Counted from the stretch's first letter, positions 23,200 through 35,687 are shown. The stretch: 64,000 nucleotides of DNA from Lophium mytilinum (GCA_010093605.1 MU004186.1:1406616-1470615), one strand, 5' to 3'. Notes: generated by a model not told the origin, from the letters alone. Numbers and translations: made by a program.

Positions 23200-24090
23200 G
23201 GCGAGGGAGGTTACTGGGCGCGCAGAAGGGGGATTGAGCAGTCCATGGCGGCCGTGAGCTAGGAGGGTCGTGTTTTGTCGAGGTTGAGGAATGCCTGCGC
23301 TACCTCGGCTCTGTCACCTGCTTGTCGTGTTTCGACCAATTCGACCAAGGGATCTCCAACCCGGCTATTCTGCAGATTCCGCTATACCGCATTGAGCGCA
23401 GTCTCCGTTGTCATCTCCCGATGATGCTCACATCGAACTGCATCTCAGACAAGCAATGATATATATAGTAATTCTGACTTGAACCCTTTTTCTACCCAGG
23501 TAGCTGCCAGGTCTGGTCTTTGCACTTGCCTTGCCCATCTAAGACGTTCCAGCGGGAAAGTCAGCCCCTCCCTTCCTCAATGCACGGAGAATACCTTTCT
23601 TTGATCCTTCCAGAACACTCGTCTATCGAGGAAACGCATTATTCTAATAGCATTGGGCATTTTGAGGTACGTCACGTCATACCAGTAAAATATTTACTAT
23701 CGAGAAAATGCGTACTTCCGATTGACGGCGCGTGAGGCGCCTCACAAGACTTCCAAAACTTAAAACAAGGCGCAGACAAGTCCTTTCACCACCCAAAACC
23801 TTGGCTGAGGCCCTCCAGACGACGCCATCACGGATTGTCGTGTTTGCAATTGTCAAACGCTGCGCTAGCTTGTCAAGCACTCTAAGCAACAAACGAGACC
23901 TCTTGTCTCAGCTCCGTCACGTTCACCTTACCTTCGATCGTTTTTGCAACATCCTCCATCACTCCAACCTCAAAGCGAGAACCTTCTATCACTAAGGAAA
24001 GACGTCTTAGTGCGCCATGCCGCCACAAATCCTCGCGGCAAGCCTTTAAACTCATCCACAGACCTCCAGCCTAAGGGATCAAGATCAACC
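23200..24090. other. divergent intergenic region PEX26 / PARN-like
   Basis: No gene is visible; short frames lack support. The region must hold both promoters. The PARN-side frame is open upstream of its ATG to 23944, but the peptide there is not family-like. Confidence 0.45.
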
Positions 24091-26189
24091 ATGGAGATCG
24101 ACCGCACCTCGTTTCCGCATCACCTCCTAGGTGTCCTAAACGCCATTTCCGAGTCACACTTCGTATCTATTGATCTCGAGTTCTCCGGTATATGCGCTAA
24201 ACCGCCAAAATCGCGGAAGCATACGCTCGAAGAACGCTACCAAGAGACCAAAGAGGCCGCCGAGAAGTTCCAAATATTGCAAGTTGGCATCACTTGCGTT
24301 CAACAGGACTACCATGACGAGACCTATGTCCTTCGGCCTTACAACTTCAATATCAGCCCTTTGCTTGACGATCAACTCGACCAATGGGGCCTTGAACGAA
24401 ATTTCGCTTTCCAAAGCGGCGCATGCCAATTTTTACTCAGCCACGGCTTCAAAATGGATCTCCCATTTACCAAAGGAGTTCCTTATCTTTCACGCGATGA
24501 GACCAAGCTTGCGAAGCAGCTAGCTTACGCCAAGCTTGACAAGGCAAGCATAGCGGACATTGTGTTGAAAGATAACGAAGTTCAGGCCATTGCGTTCATG
24601 GGTAACGTCCGGGAGGCAATCTCCCAGTGGAAAAAGAATGAAATGCGGGGCCGCCTCTACATTACCTCGACCGTAGGCCAGAAGTATTTCAATTCTGACG
24701 AGCCTGCTTCAATCAGCAATTTCGAGAAAAGGCTGGTTCATCAGCTCGTCCGCGCAGAATTTCCGGATCTGAACACTATCAGCAGACCTGACCGCATTCT
24801 AGTCGTACCGCTAGACGCGGAGAGGGAGGCAAACCACAGACGGATGCGCAAAAAGAACATCAAGAAAGATATCGACCATCGAGTTGGCTTTCGTTGGGTT
24901 GTCGAGGCCTTAGTTGGGGGCAATCTCGAGCGGCTGGATCCTATATACCTCGCTCAGAGTGCAGCCGGATATTCCGAATTCGTCGACTTGAGGGGCATCA
25001 AAGATCGATTGTATCACGCAAACGACATACTGAAGCGGAAACCACGTGTTCTGGTTGGGCACAATATGTTCACTGACCTGGTTTATTTCTACCAGGCTTT
25101 TATCGGCGAATTACCAGATACGGCCGACGAGTTCCAGAAGGCGATACACAAACTCTTCCCTATCATCGTCGACACGAAGTACATAGCAACTCACAACTGT
25201 GGGGATATCAGTCCATTCTCATCCCTGGAGCAGATTGAAGAGAAGGTTCGCCTACAGCGGCTACCCGATATACGTAAGTTCTAGCATCCTTCCTAGCACG
25301 CTGCCTCGTCAAGATCTGTGTACCCTTTCCTGCCACTGTCATTGGGGCCTCAACACGCTCCAAGTAACCCTAGAACGCAACGTTCTGAACGCTTCCAAAG
25401 CTTGTCGGGCTGCCCCAGACATTAGGAGAGGGGTGTAAAAGGACCGACGACAATAAGATCTAATGCTAACGCTTCCTAGAAATCCATCAGGATCATACGA
25501 AGTATGTGCAGGGCACAGATTCTTTTCACGAAGCCGGCTACGACAGCTTGCTCACGGCAAACATCATGATTCGTCTTTCGGCTAAATTGGAATCGGAGGG
25601 TAAGTATATCGAGGAAACAGTCCTCTCCGAAGACGAATGGTTCGAAGCGCCTGAGGACCTTACCGGAGGGGTTGCTCTGAATGTCGACGATGGCCCTAGT
25701 CCGGAAAAGGAATCGTTGCATGGCTTCACAGCTGATCTGAACCCAGCCAATAGCACGTTCAGCGCATTGAACTCGCTTGCGCCCCCGTTCAGGCCTCAAA
25801 ATGCATCTGGCACGGAGAAGACTAGCAAGAAAGGTGATACTGGGAAGCTGAAAGGGAAGGCTGCGAGCCGCTTTGCGATGGCGACGAAGTTCGATCAGCT
25901 CAGGATTGAAGAGGAGGCAGAGTTGTCGTCAGACTCCTCTTTGACCCAGGCGCAGACGACGCACCCTGTGGATGAATGGGGAAATCATCCCGACGATGGC
26001 TCTCCTTCGCAGGCTTGGGACTTCAACGAGCCAGCGCAACCGCACGAAGGTCCGTATGCATTGCCAGAAGCCGAGAAGAAGGCGCCGATGGTGGTGATGC
26101 CGCAGTTTGGATCAGACTTCTGGAGAGTCTACGGGAATAAGCTGCGAGTGTTTGGCACCGAGGAGGGAATTTTGGAGTTGACCGGTTGA
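24091..26189 (+). CDS. PARN-like poly(A)-specific 3' exoribonuclease (CAF1 family)
   Basis: Exons are 24091-25273 and 25480-26189 with a 206-nt intron (donor GTAAGT, branch GCTAAC, acceptor CCTAG), giving 630 residues, like animal PARN. The DEDD nuclease signature is complete: IDLEFSG near residue 28 supplies D and E, VGHNMFTDLVYFYQ the second D, and HEAGYDSLLTANIM the H and last D. The catalytic halves are separated by a long insertion (about residues 130-290), where PARN has its R3H domain. The enzyme would shorten poly(A) tails or trim small RNAs, in nucleus or cytosol. The start sits in a strong context (aaccATGG). The C-terminal third is low-complexity and acidic. S. cerevisiae has no PARN, but filamentous fungi and fission yeast (Triman) keep CAF1-family relatives. 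Confidence 0.88.
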
Positions 26190-26797
26190 AGGATGAGCAA
26201 GGCTGGCAGGGATGGCGATTTTCAGCGCCCCATCGAGCTTGGTACAGCCGTAGTGCGATCAGGGTTACAGTTCCTTCATCAAAGCGGGCGCTCTGGAGGA
26301 TAGAATTTTCACTCAGGAAATCACCTGCACTCTGCAATTAACTAGAAATATGGAAGCGGCTATGTATAGCCTAGCAAACGTGATATGTTTAGCTGATACT
26401 GCACACTCTCCTCGATTTCAATACACTGTCGAACTCCATTCACTGTACAAATCCTAGAAAATGGCGTGCAAGACGCCTTACCTCCGCACCATTCCCGGAC
26501 CGGGATCGATCAGCCCACACGTCAGCGCTACCCTTTAGCAACCTGGGGCCCCGCGTGCCGCTCTACACCAAACCCATCGCGCCCTCGGCACGCTTAGCAC
26601 CGAGTCGCCCATCATCCAACACCACGGATCGGCCTTTGTTCGCTCTAGGAAAGGATATGCCGTGCGTGACATTCCCAGGCTTACGGAGGTAGGTTGTATA
26701 TAACCCACCACCCGCCTCGCGCGCTCCCCGCACGCACCCAGCTGGAGCAATCTTCACCCTCCGCCTGTCGCTTTCCCACTGCGCGACAACCGCAGCT
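26190..26797. other. intergenic, no gene seen
   Basis: Minus-strand frames at 26535-26832 overlap the next gene's 5' end and have no protein character. A TGTATATAA sequence at about 26695, near 100 nt before the next ATG, may be a TATA box. Confidence 0.45.
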
Positions 26798-27634
26798 ATG
26801 GGCCTCTTCACCATCCCGCCCCAGCCTATCAAAAGACTCCAAGGCGACCCGCGCTGGGCGAATGCGTCGGCGTTCGCGAGCTATGCGCCGGTAGTCGTGT
26901 TAACGTTGCTATTCTTAAGCATCATCCAAATCATACTCGGCGCGATATGGATGGCGAATCTAAAATCGCTGAATTTGTACGTTTCCTGGACCCTTCTTTT
27001 CCCTCTCCACGACGACCCCACAAACCCCGCAACTTTATCTCGACTCCAACCCGCCCTACCTTATTCCGACCTCCGGACTACCATAGTGCACCAATGCTAA
27101 TGGGTTATGTGATGTAGCCCCCTCATCCTCCAACCCCTCATCGTCCCCTGCCTCTCCTTCTTCAACACCGTCCCCAGCGCCCAGCTGCACCTCTACTCGC
27201 GCGCCAACTCCCCCATGACCGCCTTCTGCCTCTCCACTATCCTCTGCCTATTTTACCTCGTCGCCGCCCTCATCAACCTCGCTGTCTGCTCCCCAGCCAC
27301 CGCATCGCTGCCCGCGCTATGCCCTGCGGGGACTATCCATAAGAAGGGCGCGCCACCGGGGACCCGCGATAACTCCGGGCCGCATATCAGCGAGGGGTAC
27401 TGGGATGCGACAGTCGCGCTGTGGTTGATAAGCGCGGTGGGGTACGGGATTGCGGCGGGGATGGCGTTTACGGTGCGGCTTCGGATGAAGGGGCGGGAGA
27501 GGGAGGGGAGGAAGGTTGGGAAGACGAGGCAGGTTGTGCAGGCGGAGGTGGAGCTGGAGGGGCTGAGTGCGGAGGAGGTGGAAAGGAGAAACGAGAAGGC
27601 GAGGGAGAGGTGGCAGAAGCTTTCGGCTGGTTAA
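26798..27634 (+). CDS. four-helix membrane protein, MARVEL-like, unknown role
   Basis: Exons are 26798-26976 and 27118-27634 with a 141-nt intron (donor GTACGT, acceptor ATGTAG); the product is 231 residues. Four hydrophobic segments stand out: VVVLTLLFLSIIQIILGAIW, PLIVPCLSFF, CLSTILCLFYLVAALINLAV and ALWLISAVGYGIAAGMAF. A charged cytosolic tail of about 50 residues follows (rich in R, K, E). The number and spacing of helices resemble MARVEL-domain proteins of fungal membrane microdomains, but no diagnostic motif was seen, so the name is only structural. It follows the PARN-like gene in the same direction, without any functional link I can see. Confidence 0.65.
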
Positions 27635-28893
27635 GAGGACTAAGGATGCTGGAGGACGAATTTATGGCGGTGGATAAGCGGCGGTGGATGAGCGGGACAT
27701 CTCGCGGGCGGTGAAGAAGACAGGGTGCCAGATCTCACGCCGAAAGACCTTTTTGGCCATTGGTATTATGGACGTCAGACGCGTTCCGGTGAGAACACAT
27801 CTGCAACTACTAGCAATGCACGTCGCATTATTGAGTACTTATTAAGAGCTTCTTGAAGATCGAACTTGTTCCCTTCTCGTCATTGTGTTACCAAGGTAGT
27901 AGATAACGCTTTCCTTCGCATCTATCTCAATACCATCTAAGACTCTCCACCCATCCTTTTGACAAACCCTCTCCCTTGAATATGCTCAGCATTTCGTTTA
28001 GATACAGCTGCAGGAGCCTCACGCAGGTGCAAGTGCGATGTCGTCGCTCTGACCTTTCGGAATAGACCTACAGCTTCGACGGATCGAGTAGACGACGCGC
28101 TCTCCTCTCGTCTTTTCTAGTGCGCACATCCCCAGTCCCTCGAGAGTCCGGTTGATACCAGAAGAGAACATGTCCACCAGCGGTCCGACAGCATCACCGT
28201 TAGTACATCCAATTAACCAGGTGCTCATCCAATCAGCTATAGGTGCATATGTCACCCACTCAAAACAGCAGACGATGGTTACTTCTAGTAACGTCTTGTG
28301 GCCTTACTACGAGTGTGTTCAGTGGCCCCTGCAGATGCGGGGAGGCCTCAGTGATGCCGCCGGGAGTAGAGTGCAGCTAATTGGTGGTAGGCATCCGGTT
28401 TCACGGCCTACTCAGAAGGCTGGGCAATAAATTTTGTCGTTATGTTGTGGCACAACAACGACGCTGAGGCTGCCAAGCTTCAGCTTGAAAAACAGTGTAG
28501 TCAGCTAGGTATGATCTCCGCAAGTCTGGCATTTAGTACAGGTGTAGGTCTTTCCCGCGTTGGATACTTATCTATATCAATTTGGAGTCAGCCCTGATCC
28601 ATGAACACTTGTTCCCTCTATTGCATGTTTCAAGTTTTTACCCAGTCACGCTCACAGCTCTGCGATCCAGTGGACACATCTTTTGGTTGGCTGGCAGTAT
28701 TATCATCCCTAGCAGGTGACCACGCTGGGTACGACCATAGCTCATGTCCTAGCCCGATCAACCTTGACCAGCGCAGGTACACAGAATACACAAAGTGCGA
28801 CTGAGCGCACACCTGCCACCTTGATAATGCCGCTCCCTTCACTAATAGCTTCGGTAGCTTTCTCGACAACCTCCACAAGTCAACTCTTTCGTC
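27635..28893. other. 1.26-kb intergenic stretch, no gene seen
   Basis: Frames at 28019-28430 and 28601-28878 overlap on opposite strands and look random. The 3' part must hold the promoter of the next gene. Confidence 0.45.
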
Positions 28894-31800
28894 ATGGCTC
28901 CTACAACGACCTCCATTTCGACCTCCATGCTGATGGCTACAGCTTCCTATCCCCCTACAGCGCCACCGACGCCCTCGTCAAGCTTCGACGGCGATGAATT
29001 CTCAAATAACCTCTTTAGCGATCTCGCTCCGCTACTCACCCTCTTCGGCGAACAGGTCACAAAACAGTTTTTAAGCTTGTCGATGGGGTGGGCTGATAAC
29101 ATACTGCTGGCCATGGGCCCCTTGGGTATCATCACGACCGTAGTGAGCGCAATTCGTGTAGGGGGCAAAAGAGGGCTCAAGACCTTGGTCGGAAGGTTGG
29201 CCACCAACTTTGCACCGTCTTTGGATTGACATGGCCTTGTGCCGGTTAACTTCTACCATATAGCAGGGCTAATAGGCCGCAGGGCGCGCGAAAGCATTTC
29301 CGCTGCCGAAGCAGAACTGCTCTCCTCTACTTCAGCTGATGTTTGCGAGGTCTGGAGTGGCCAAGAGGTCGTCCGCCAATACGGAGTCCCTGATACAAAA
29401 GAGATGATCATTGTGCTGGATTATGACACGTCTCGCGTCCTCGGTCTTGTGGACGCTTGTTCAAAGAAATATCTTCGCGAAGCCCCCAACCAGATTGTGA
29501 AAGACATGCAGACTTACTCCAGCGTAGCCCTCTCTGAACTAGCGAACGGCGCTCCAAACATCACGTTAAATATCCGTGGATCCACCGTTTCGAAATATGA
29601 GCTCTGGTTCTATACCGCGCTTGGAATTGTCTGTCAAACGGTAGCGCTGGTTATTCCTGCACTCGGCACATACTACTGGAATTGGCCAAAGGGTGACTTT
29701 CCCGCCCCTTCCTATGGATATCCCTGTTATGCCATAGGGTCTGGTCTCATTATCGCGGGCCTGGTCTTCTGCTCGCATATCATCGAGGCCTCGACAAGCG
29801 AACAAGACTTCATTCGGAACAAACCCGAACCGACAATGCAGGTGCTGCGGCTTCAAAGGGCATGTACTGTTAGCGATCAACACTTTGGGTCGTACGCGAT
29901 TTTTAACGCGCCTGGGGACGTGTGTCTTAGGACTTCGAGGCTGAACAACCATAGAAAAGGGTTAGTCTGCCTACTTCTGAGTTTCCATATTTCCCCGATT
30001 AGTTCGATGTTCACCATGCTGCCACTTGCAAATCTACCAGATCGTAGTGATTCTGTCTCGCATATATCATTGTGTGCGCCTATTTTACTCTAACATCTCA
30101 CAGCACAACCGCGGCAATATCTTCTATGATGACTATTGCTGGATTCATTTGCCAATTCGTAGGACTTCGAGCGCTCCATTGGTCTGCTACAATCATCCTG
30201 CTCGGCGCGACTCTAGTAACGACGTGGGCCCGAATGTCTGCACGTCGCGGCTTACTGTTGGAGCCTTTGTGTCTTCCTCTTCCGGAGGGCCAGGAAGTAC
30301 CTTGGCTCGCTCTATTCATCAGTCGACATCTTCACCTAACTAGCCAGCAAGCCACAGGTGCGTTTCAATCGGCGACACAAATCAGAGATGACGCGACTCC
30401 TACCAGAAACGAATGGGAAATCGTGACCGGAGGCTATCAAGCCAATTTTAAGAAAAGTCTTGCCCGCTATGCCATTGCCTACAACGCCCGCAACGCCCGC
30501 AGCGCCTACCAAGGCTGCAGTGATCTTAACGAAGCTATTCCACCTGGTGTAAACCCTAGTGCGGACGTCGTTGCAGCTTGCTCAAGGAGCAACATGGCTA
30601 CTAATCTTGTAAACGATAAGGAAGCTATAACGCTCTCGGTCAGCATGGCCTCCGACATCTCTAAGTTGATGCCTATACCTAAAGGCTCTGATAATCACGT
30701 TTACCAGCTGTCGTTAGCCATAGAGACAGTTACCAACTTAGTAGCTGGACCTGGGCTCGATTTGACAGCTGGCCCATTTACGTGCTTCTGTTGGCGGCAT
30801 CGTGCAAGTCACAAATCAACACAATCTGGGCGATCAGTGAACGGACCATCGGGCTCTCCTGCTAGTACACAACATACAAAGATTCTCTATGCGCCATATT
30901 CATTTGTAGTGAGCAGGAATCTCTACAGCAACAACTGGAAAAGTGACGAGACATGCTTACGCTCAGTATGTTCTCTCTGGACACACAGTTTGATGTCACG
31001 TCGAAGACTGTATGATCAAGAATACATGCCATCTCTGGCTACCCTACAACGGCGTGGGGGCACTCACCCAGAACAGGGATACCTTAGAGTCGTCGGCTCT
31101 AGTTACGGCCTAGAGTCGCTTGACAAGCTACGTTCAACGCTGACAGCTTGGACCGGGGTGATCCTTAGTAGAGTTACTAAGCCTGACGGCGATTGCGGGT
31201 GCTTGCCCGCTCCCACGGCAGGATATTTTTCTAGGCCAACAATACCTCATGTCTGGCCGGTGTTCGGACTTCCGCTTTCTTCTATGTGGGATGACCTCGA
31301 TGCTGGTTGTTTAGTCGTTCCCGCAAACAAAGACACTGCGGACCTGGATACCAGAACGGATTTGCACAATTCTCTACCGTACATGGAAGGAGACCTGCAA
31401 TTCGAGAGTGGCAACGAGCTGTTTTCCGAACTGGCCTTCGCATCTACCAACTCGATAGAGACAGAGTGTGCAGTGGAACTATTCGCAAGCTTCTTCCTGG
31501 AACTAGCCTCTAATATCCATCGCATTGACGGCACAACCGCTATTATCGACAATCCTGTTGTCGGGGAGGGTATTCGGGAAGGGCACAAAATATGGCAGAA
31601 TTCTGAGATAGACTCCATTGTCAAGGTAATGATGACGAGCGCCCCGGTTCTCTTTCCAACGGAGTACGCCGCCAAAATTACGATCATTCCAGCTCTAGCC
31701 CGCCACAATCTCCTTCCAACCGAGTTGTCGAATTCGAAGAAAACTGCTGGCGAATCACCTTCAGCAGCTGCCTCGCACGCCTCGGATCAGTCTATTGTGG

Positions 31801-31964
31801 AAATCCCCTCGAGTCCCGGGGAAGGAGATGGGGTTGGTGATAGCAGCGAACCCCCCTCGGCTGCTTCGCGCGCCTCGAGCCAACCAGCTGCGGACTTGCT
31901 CTCGGGTTCAATCGAAGGCGCTGAGGCTGTTGATAGCAGACCAGGTAGTGCGGCTGATATTTAA
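28894..31964 (+). CDS. large multi-pass membrane protein of a fungal family of unknown function
   Basis: Exons are 28894-29195, 29283-29960 and 30104-31964, in phase, giving 946 residues. The first intron (87 nt) uses GTTGGC and GCCGCAG and restores the block VGRARESISAAEAELLSSTS, which I know from unnamed proteins in many filamentous fungi. Hydrophobic segments occur at about residues 65-90 (LLAMGPLGIITTVVSAI), 225-250 (LWFYTALGIVCQTVALVIP), 265-285 (GSGLIIAGLVFC) and two after the second intron (SMMTIAGFICQFVGL; WSATIILLGATLVTTW). The long soluble part that follows has no motif I recognise. The last 70 residues carry two imperfect Ser/Ala repeats (PSAAxSxASxQ). Some family members neighbour ankyrin or NACHT genes, but that link is a recollection and not visible here. 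Confidence 0.75.
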
Positions 31965-32743
31965 CGCTCTATACATTCGTTCTGAGTATGCGTTGTTAGA
32001 GCCTCCACTCGCGTACTAGATTTGGCTGAGCTAGGAAGGTACTTGTATCTATTTGATCATCTTGCCATCAGCAAAGTTGTACGATAAACTAGGAAAATTC
32101 AACTCCGTCAACACACTCATACTGCACTTTCCTTCCTGTACAATAGTTTAGCCAGGAGACCTACTAGCTATAAAGTTGCGGTCTTCACCACCTACTGCTC
32201 TACACAAGCGCTAAGCTGAAGGTAGAATCTGGCAGCACAGGGGAAGAATAGTGGACGTTGCTATTGGAAGGGCTTCTTTTGCCATGTCAAATCTGTAAGT
32301 CTAATCTGCGGGGTTAGGAATGTGACATCGTGTTGTTGAAATCTTGCACCTGCGTGAGGCGCCCGGAGCCGTGTCGTGCACCCCAAAATGAAGGAAAAAG
32401 AATGTAGATTGTAGACGGGTTGTCAAAAGGATCTTGATAGCGCGGAGGGACACCTGCATCATTGGAGCCCAATTGGTCAGCAGAGGCATGGGGTGCTAGC
32501 TTGGTGCGGGGATCAACACGACTCCGAGGACGCCGTCAGTTCTACAACTCTTCCGCTTCCCGTCCGGAGACAATGCCATTAAGTATCCGAGCGACACAAC
32601 AGAGTATGACAACGTAACACTTAGCTTTAGCGACTACTAACATGATATACTACATAATGAACGCGTCAATACTCTACCCTTTGCCTGCTTCTTCAAGTAT
32701 CGTCAAAAGCTAGCCTTAGTATCACATCCACAGCAACAGTGAC
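31965..32743. other. intergenic, no gene seen
   Basis: One minus-strand frame (32301-32489) is unsupported. Part of the DNA is the promoter of the SDR gene. Confidence 0.45.
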
Positions 32744-33654
32744 ATGTCCACAAACACTGTCTATCTGATTTCGGGCGCTAATAGAGGTTTGCAGCAGCCA
32801 AAGCCTAGGAAGTCTATTCTTGCGGCGCGTTCTAACATTCACAGGCATCGGACGGGGGCTCACTGCGGAATACCTCTCCCGAGACAATAACACTGTCGTT
32901 GCTGCCGTCCGCGATCCTTCTCATGAAACCTCCAAAAGCCTCTCGTCTCTCCCAAAGGGCAAAGAAAGCGCCCTTGTCGTCGTGAAAATCGACAGCTTAT
33001 CCCACAGCGACCCAAAAGCCGCCATCGCGACGCTCCCAGAGCACTCAATCTCCCACATTGACGTCCTCATTGCGAACGCCGGCGTCCTAGAGGTCAAACG
33101 CGTGACGGACATCACCGTAGAAGAGTACCGCTACCACCAGGATGTGAACACCATCGGCCCGTTGCTCCTTTTCCAGGCGGCATGGGATTTGCTCCAGAAA
33201 GCTCCGCAGCCGAAGTTCGTCGTAGTGGCGTCCCAGCTGGGGAGTGTTGCGGTAGGGCCCAAGGCAGCGCTGGCGTCGGGCTGCTATGGCGCGTCGAAGG
33301 CTTCGATTAATTATCTCCTACGGAAGCTGCATTTTGAGAATCCGGGATTGATTGCGCTGCCGATATGCCCTGGGTGAGTAGGCAGAGATTCAGTATAAAC
33401 TGTTCTTTTGGGTTAACAGCGTCATGTTGTAGGATGACCCAGACAGATATGGGCGCACATGTTGCACAAGCTATGGGTCGGGAGAAAGCGACAGTGACTC
33501 TGGAGGACAGTGTCAAAGGGGTGGTTCAGGAGGTAAGTGAAGATGCTTAAGTGAACGTAGCAGATTACTGAAAGAATACCGGCAGATTGATAACGCAACT
33601 CGAACTCCTGACGGTCGATTCGCATCTTATCAGCACGTGGACCTACCTTGGTAA
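32744..33654 (+). CDS. short-chain dehydrogenase/reductase, NorA/ketoreductase-like
   Basis: Four exons, 32744-32786, 32845-33373, 33433-33532 and 33586-33654, give 246 residues. The first intron splits the cofactor motif, which reads SGANRGIGRGL after splicing (TGxxxGIG type). NAG is present in LIANAGVLEV, the catalytic serine lies in VVVASQLGS, and the YxxxK pair is in YGASKASINYLL, so the active site is complete. The protein resembles the norsolorinic-acid-ketoreductase/sepiapterin-reductase branch of SDRs, which reduce carbonyls with NADPH. No polyketide synthase or other pathway gene is nearby, so the substrate is open. All introns are 53-59 nt with good branch points. Confidence 0.85.
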
Positions 33655-34521
33655 CGGCTCAGTGGCAGTATAGGTTCGTGCTATTGAGATCGCCTAATCT
33701 ATTTCACGTCCTTGCTATTCCTTTCATCAGTGGTGCTACTGGTCCAGGTGTAAAACTGCAGCAAGCGAGGAGATTTAGGGATGTGGAGAGCATTGTGTAC
33801 AGTACTACGCCATAACTCTGGGCGTACAGACTGATTGCCGTTCAGGTCCAATTTGCTTACTTGACACCACCGAGAGGGGTCGCTTAACCAACTAACAGAC
33901 AGTGAGTTGCGTAGCAGTCTGATTTGCACTGCCTGGAACTTGACATCACGGCTAGAGGCGATTATAGTCCTAGAAGGGGTACCCCAAGTAGTTGCGAAGC
34001 AGTGTGCCCAGACTTTTGGCCCGTCACTGTATATCGAACTGGAAGCATCGTGGTCTTTGCACCATTAGATTTTGAACACCTTCGGTAATGGAAAAGACGA
34101 ACCACGTATCTAATCGTGTGAGACATTGGGAGGCATACTGCAAGCCAATCAACACTAGCCTCGAATCCACGGATACTCCTTGCGGGATGTCACACTCGTG
34201 CACCTCATTTTGAGCTCCGGAGGCATTACATCGGCAAAGCGATTTTAAGCACTGCTTAGGAGGACCACAGTGGTGTTGCTAGGATAGCAACTGTATACTT
34301 AACTATCTCTTGTTCAGGGCCTCGTGACCTACAACTCTGATATCCGTCAATTTCGTAGATATATCGCTCCGACTCGTCTCACTATGGCGAAGATTCGGAG
34401 ATGCAAACATAATTTAGCAGGACTCCAGCTCTTCGAACGGCCCCAGTATCTTTCATGTCTTCGGAAAGCATTGGCGCTGCAGTGTATTCATCACTTGCTC
34501 CAGCATCAGACAATGTAACTA
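33655..34521. other. intergenic, holds a complete MITE
   Basis: Apart from the MITE at 33800-34029 I see no supported gene. The frame at 34324-34518 is short and featureless. Confidence 0.45.
33800..34029. mobile_element. complete 230-bp MITE with TIRs and TA target site
   Basis: The element starts cagtactacgccataa and ends with the reverse-complement type sequence ggcccgtcactg, and is flanked on both sides by TA (33798-33799, 34030-34031). The inner part of each inverted repeat contains the block ctctgggc/gcccagac. CAGT termini and TA duplication point to the Tc1/mariner-pogo superfamily. The element is too short to code a transposase, so it would need one in trans. Confidence 0.8.
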
Positions 34522-34785
34522 ATGACGACCTTCCATCGACAGTCACCTACCGGGTCCATGTCTGCCGGAAACTCGAATGTTCAGACCTTACTATTTGACA
34601 TCCTGACAGTTCTTTTCGCCGCTGCATCACTCCTAGTTGCGTATTTGCGCTTCAGTCACGGCCGCAGGGCCCAGAGACCAGTCTCCGAGAACACGGATAT
34701 TGAAGTGGGCGAGCTGGCAGGCCATACGTGGTGCCCACGTAGGTTCGCCATATGTCTCGAGCGATCGTATGTTAACAGGCTGTAG
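34522..34785 (+). CDS. possible small membrane protein
   Basis: An 87-codon frame has one strong hydrophobic helix (LLFDILTVLFAAASLLVAYL) followed by a basic stretch (RFSHGRRAQR), a pattern common in small fungal membrane proteins. The helix and basic flank look real; the last 20 codons look less so, and an unrecognised intron may change the end. Starts are possible at 34522 or 34558. It ends six bases before the AIG2-like start, so it could also be an upstream frame on that transcript. Confidence 0.35.
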   Translation: MTTFHRQSPTGSMSAGNSNVQTLLFDILTVLFAAASLLVAYLRFSHGRRAQRPVSENTDIEVGELAGHTWCPRRFAICLERSYVNRL

Positions 34786-34791
34786 ACACCT

Positions 34792-35687
34792 ATGACACGA
34801 ACATCCCATCCCGACGGGCCTACCACAGAACCTTCTACAAAAAAGCTATTCAAACAAATCGAAACAAGCAAAGAGAAGGAAAGTAAGCCCCAGAAGTTCA
34901 AGTCGAGGAAGGGTATCAATCAAGATGCACCCATCTCCCTAGAACTAGGTTCCGCAGCCATCAAGATAAGTTCGTTCCCTCCATCCCCCAAACATTCATC
35001 AACACTAACATTCCCACAAAAGCCCCCAAACCCGCGGCTACCACCCTTTCCAAAGCCTTTAAGGCACTGACACTGGATTCCAACATGCATCCCCTCCCCA
35101 AATCCCTGACCATTGCCCTCGCCAGCCGCTTCACTCTAAATCAAATCGCCCAATTCCATTCAGACGCCCAACTCGCGTTCAGCCACCCACTCCCCTACTT
35201 CTTCGCCGGCTCTTTCATCTTCCCCGCCGCCCTGCGCGCCGTCACGCACGGACGCATCCTCCGCCAAGTCGCGGAAAGCATGACGCCCGCCGTGGTGCGC
35301 AGCTTTAAGCGCCACGCTGTACGTGGTATGTCGTGGCCGGCGATGCTGCCCTCCACCAGCCCCGAAGACGCAGTGGAGGGGATGCTGGTGTTCGGGATGC
35401 TGGACTCGCAGCGGAAGGCGCTTCATGCGTTTCAGGGAAGCATGTTTGATCTTCGGCGGGTGAAGGTAGAGGTGGAGCTGGTGGGGGGCGGGGTGGTGGA
35501 GTGTGAAGCAGGGATTTATGTGTGGAATCGGGGAGAGGGATCTCTAGTGACGACGGAGGAGCGAGAGTGGGGCATTGGGGATCTGATGGGAAGTGAGTGG
35601 TTTGCGAAGGTTATTGCTGGGACGGTAGAGGAGGAGCGGTTGCTGGGGCTAGAGGAAGTGGATGGCACGAGAGATGTCTCAATGTGA
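34792..35687 (+). CDS. AIG2-like / gamma-glutamylcyclotransferase-fold protein
   Basis: Exons are 34792-34969 and 35023-35687; the 53-nt intron (GTTCGT donor, CACTAAC branch, CAAAAG acceptor) restores one frame of 280 residues. After a Lys/Ser/Pro-rich N-terminus of about 80 residues comes the fold: PYFFAGSFIFP in place of the usual YGSL loop, then VAESMTPAVV, RGMSWPAMLP, VEGMLVFGM and AFQGSMFDLRRVKVEVEL. In this family the last block is normally LDxxEGxxY, with glutamate often acting as catalyst; here it is glutamine. The protein may therefore be inactive or do another reaction. Family members act on gamma-glutamyl or epsilon-lysine dipeptides; the substrate here is unknown. Confidence 0.65.
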
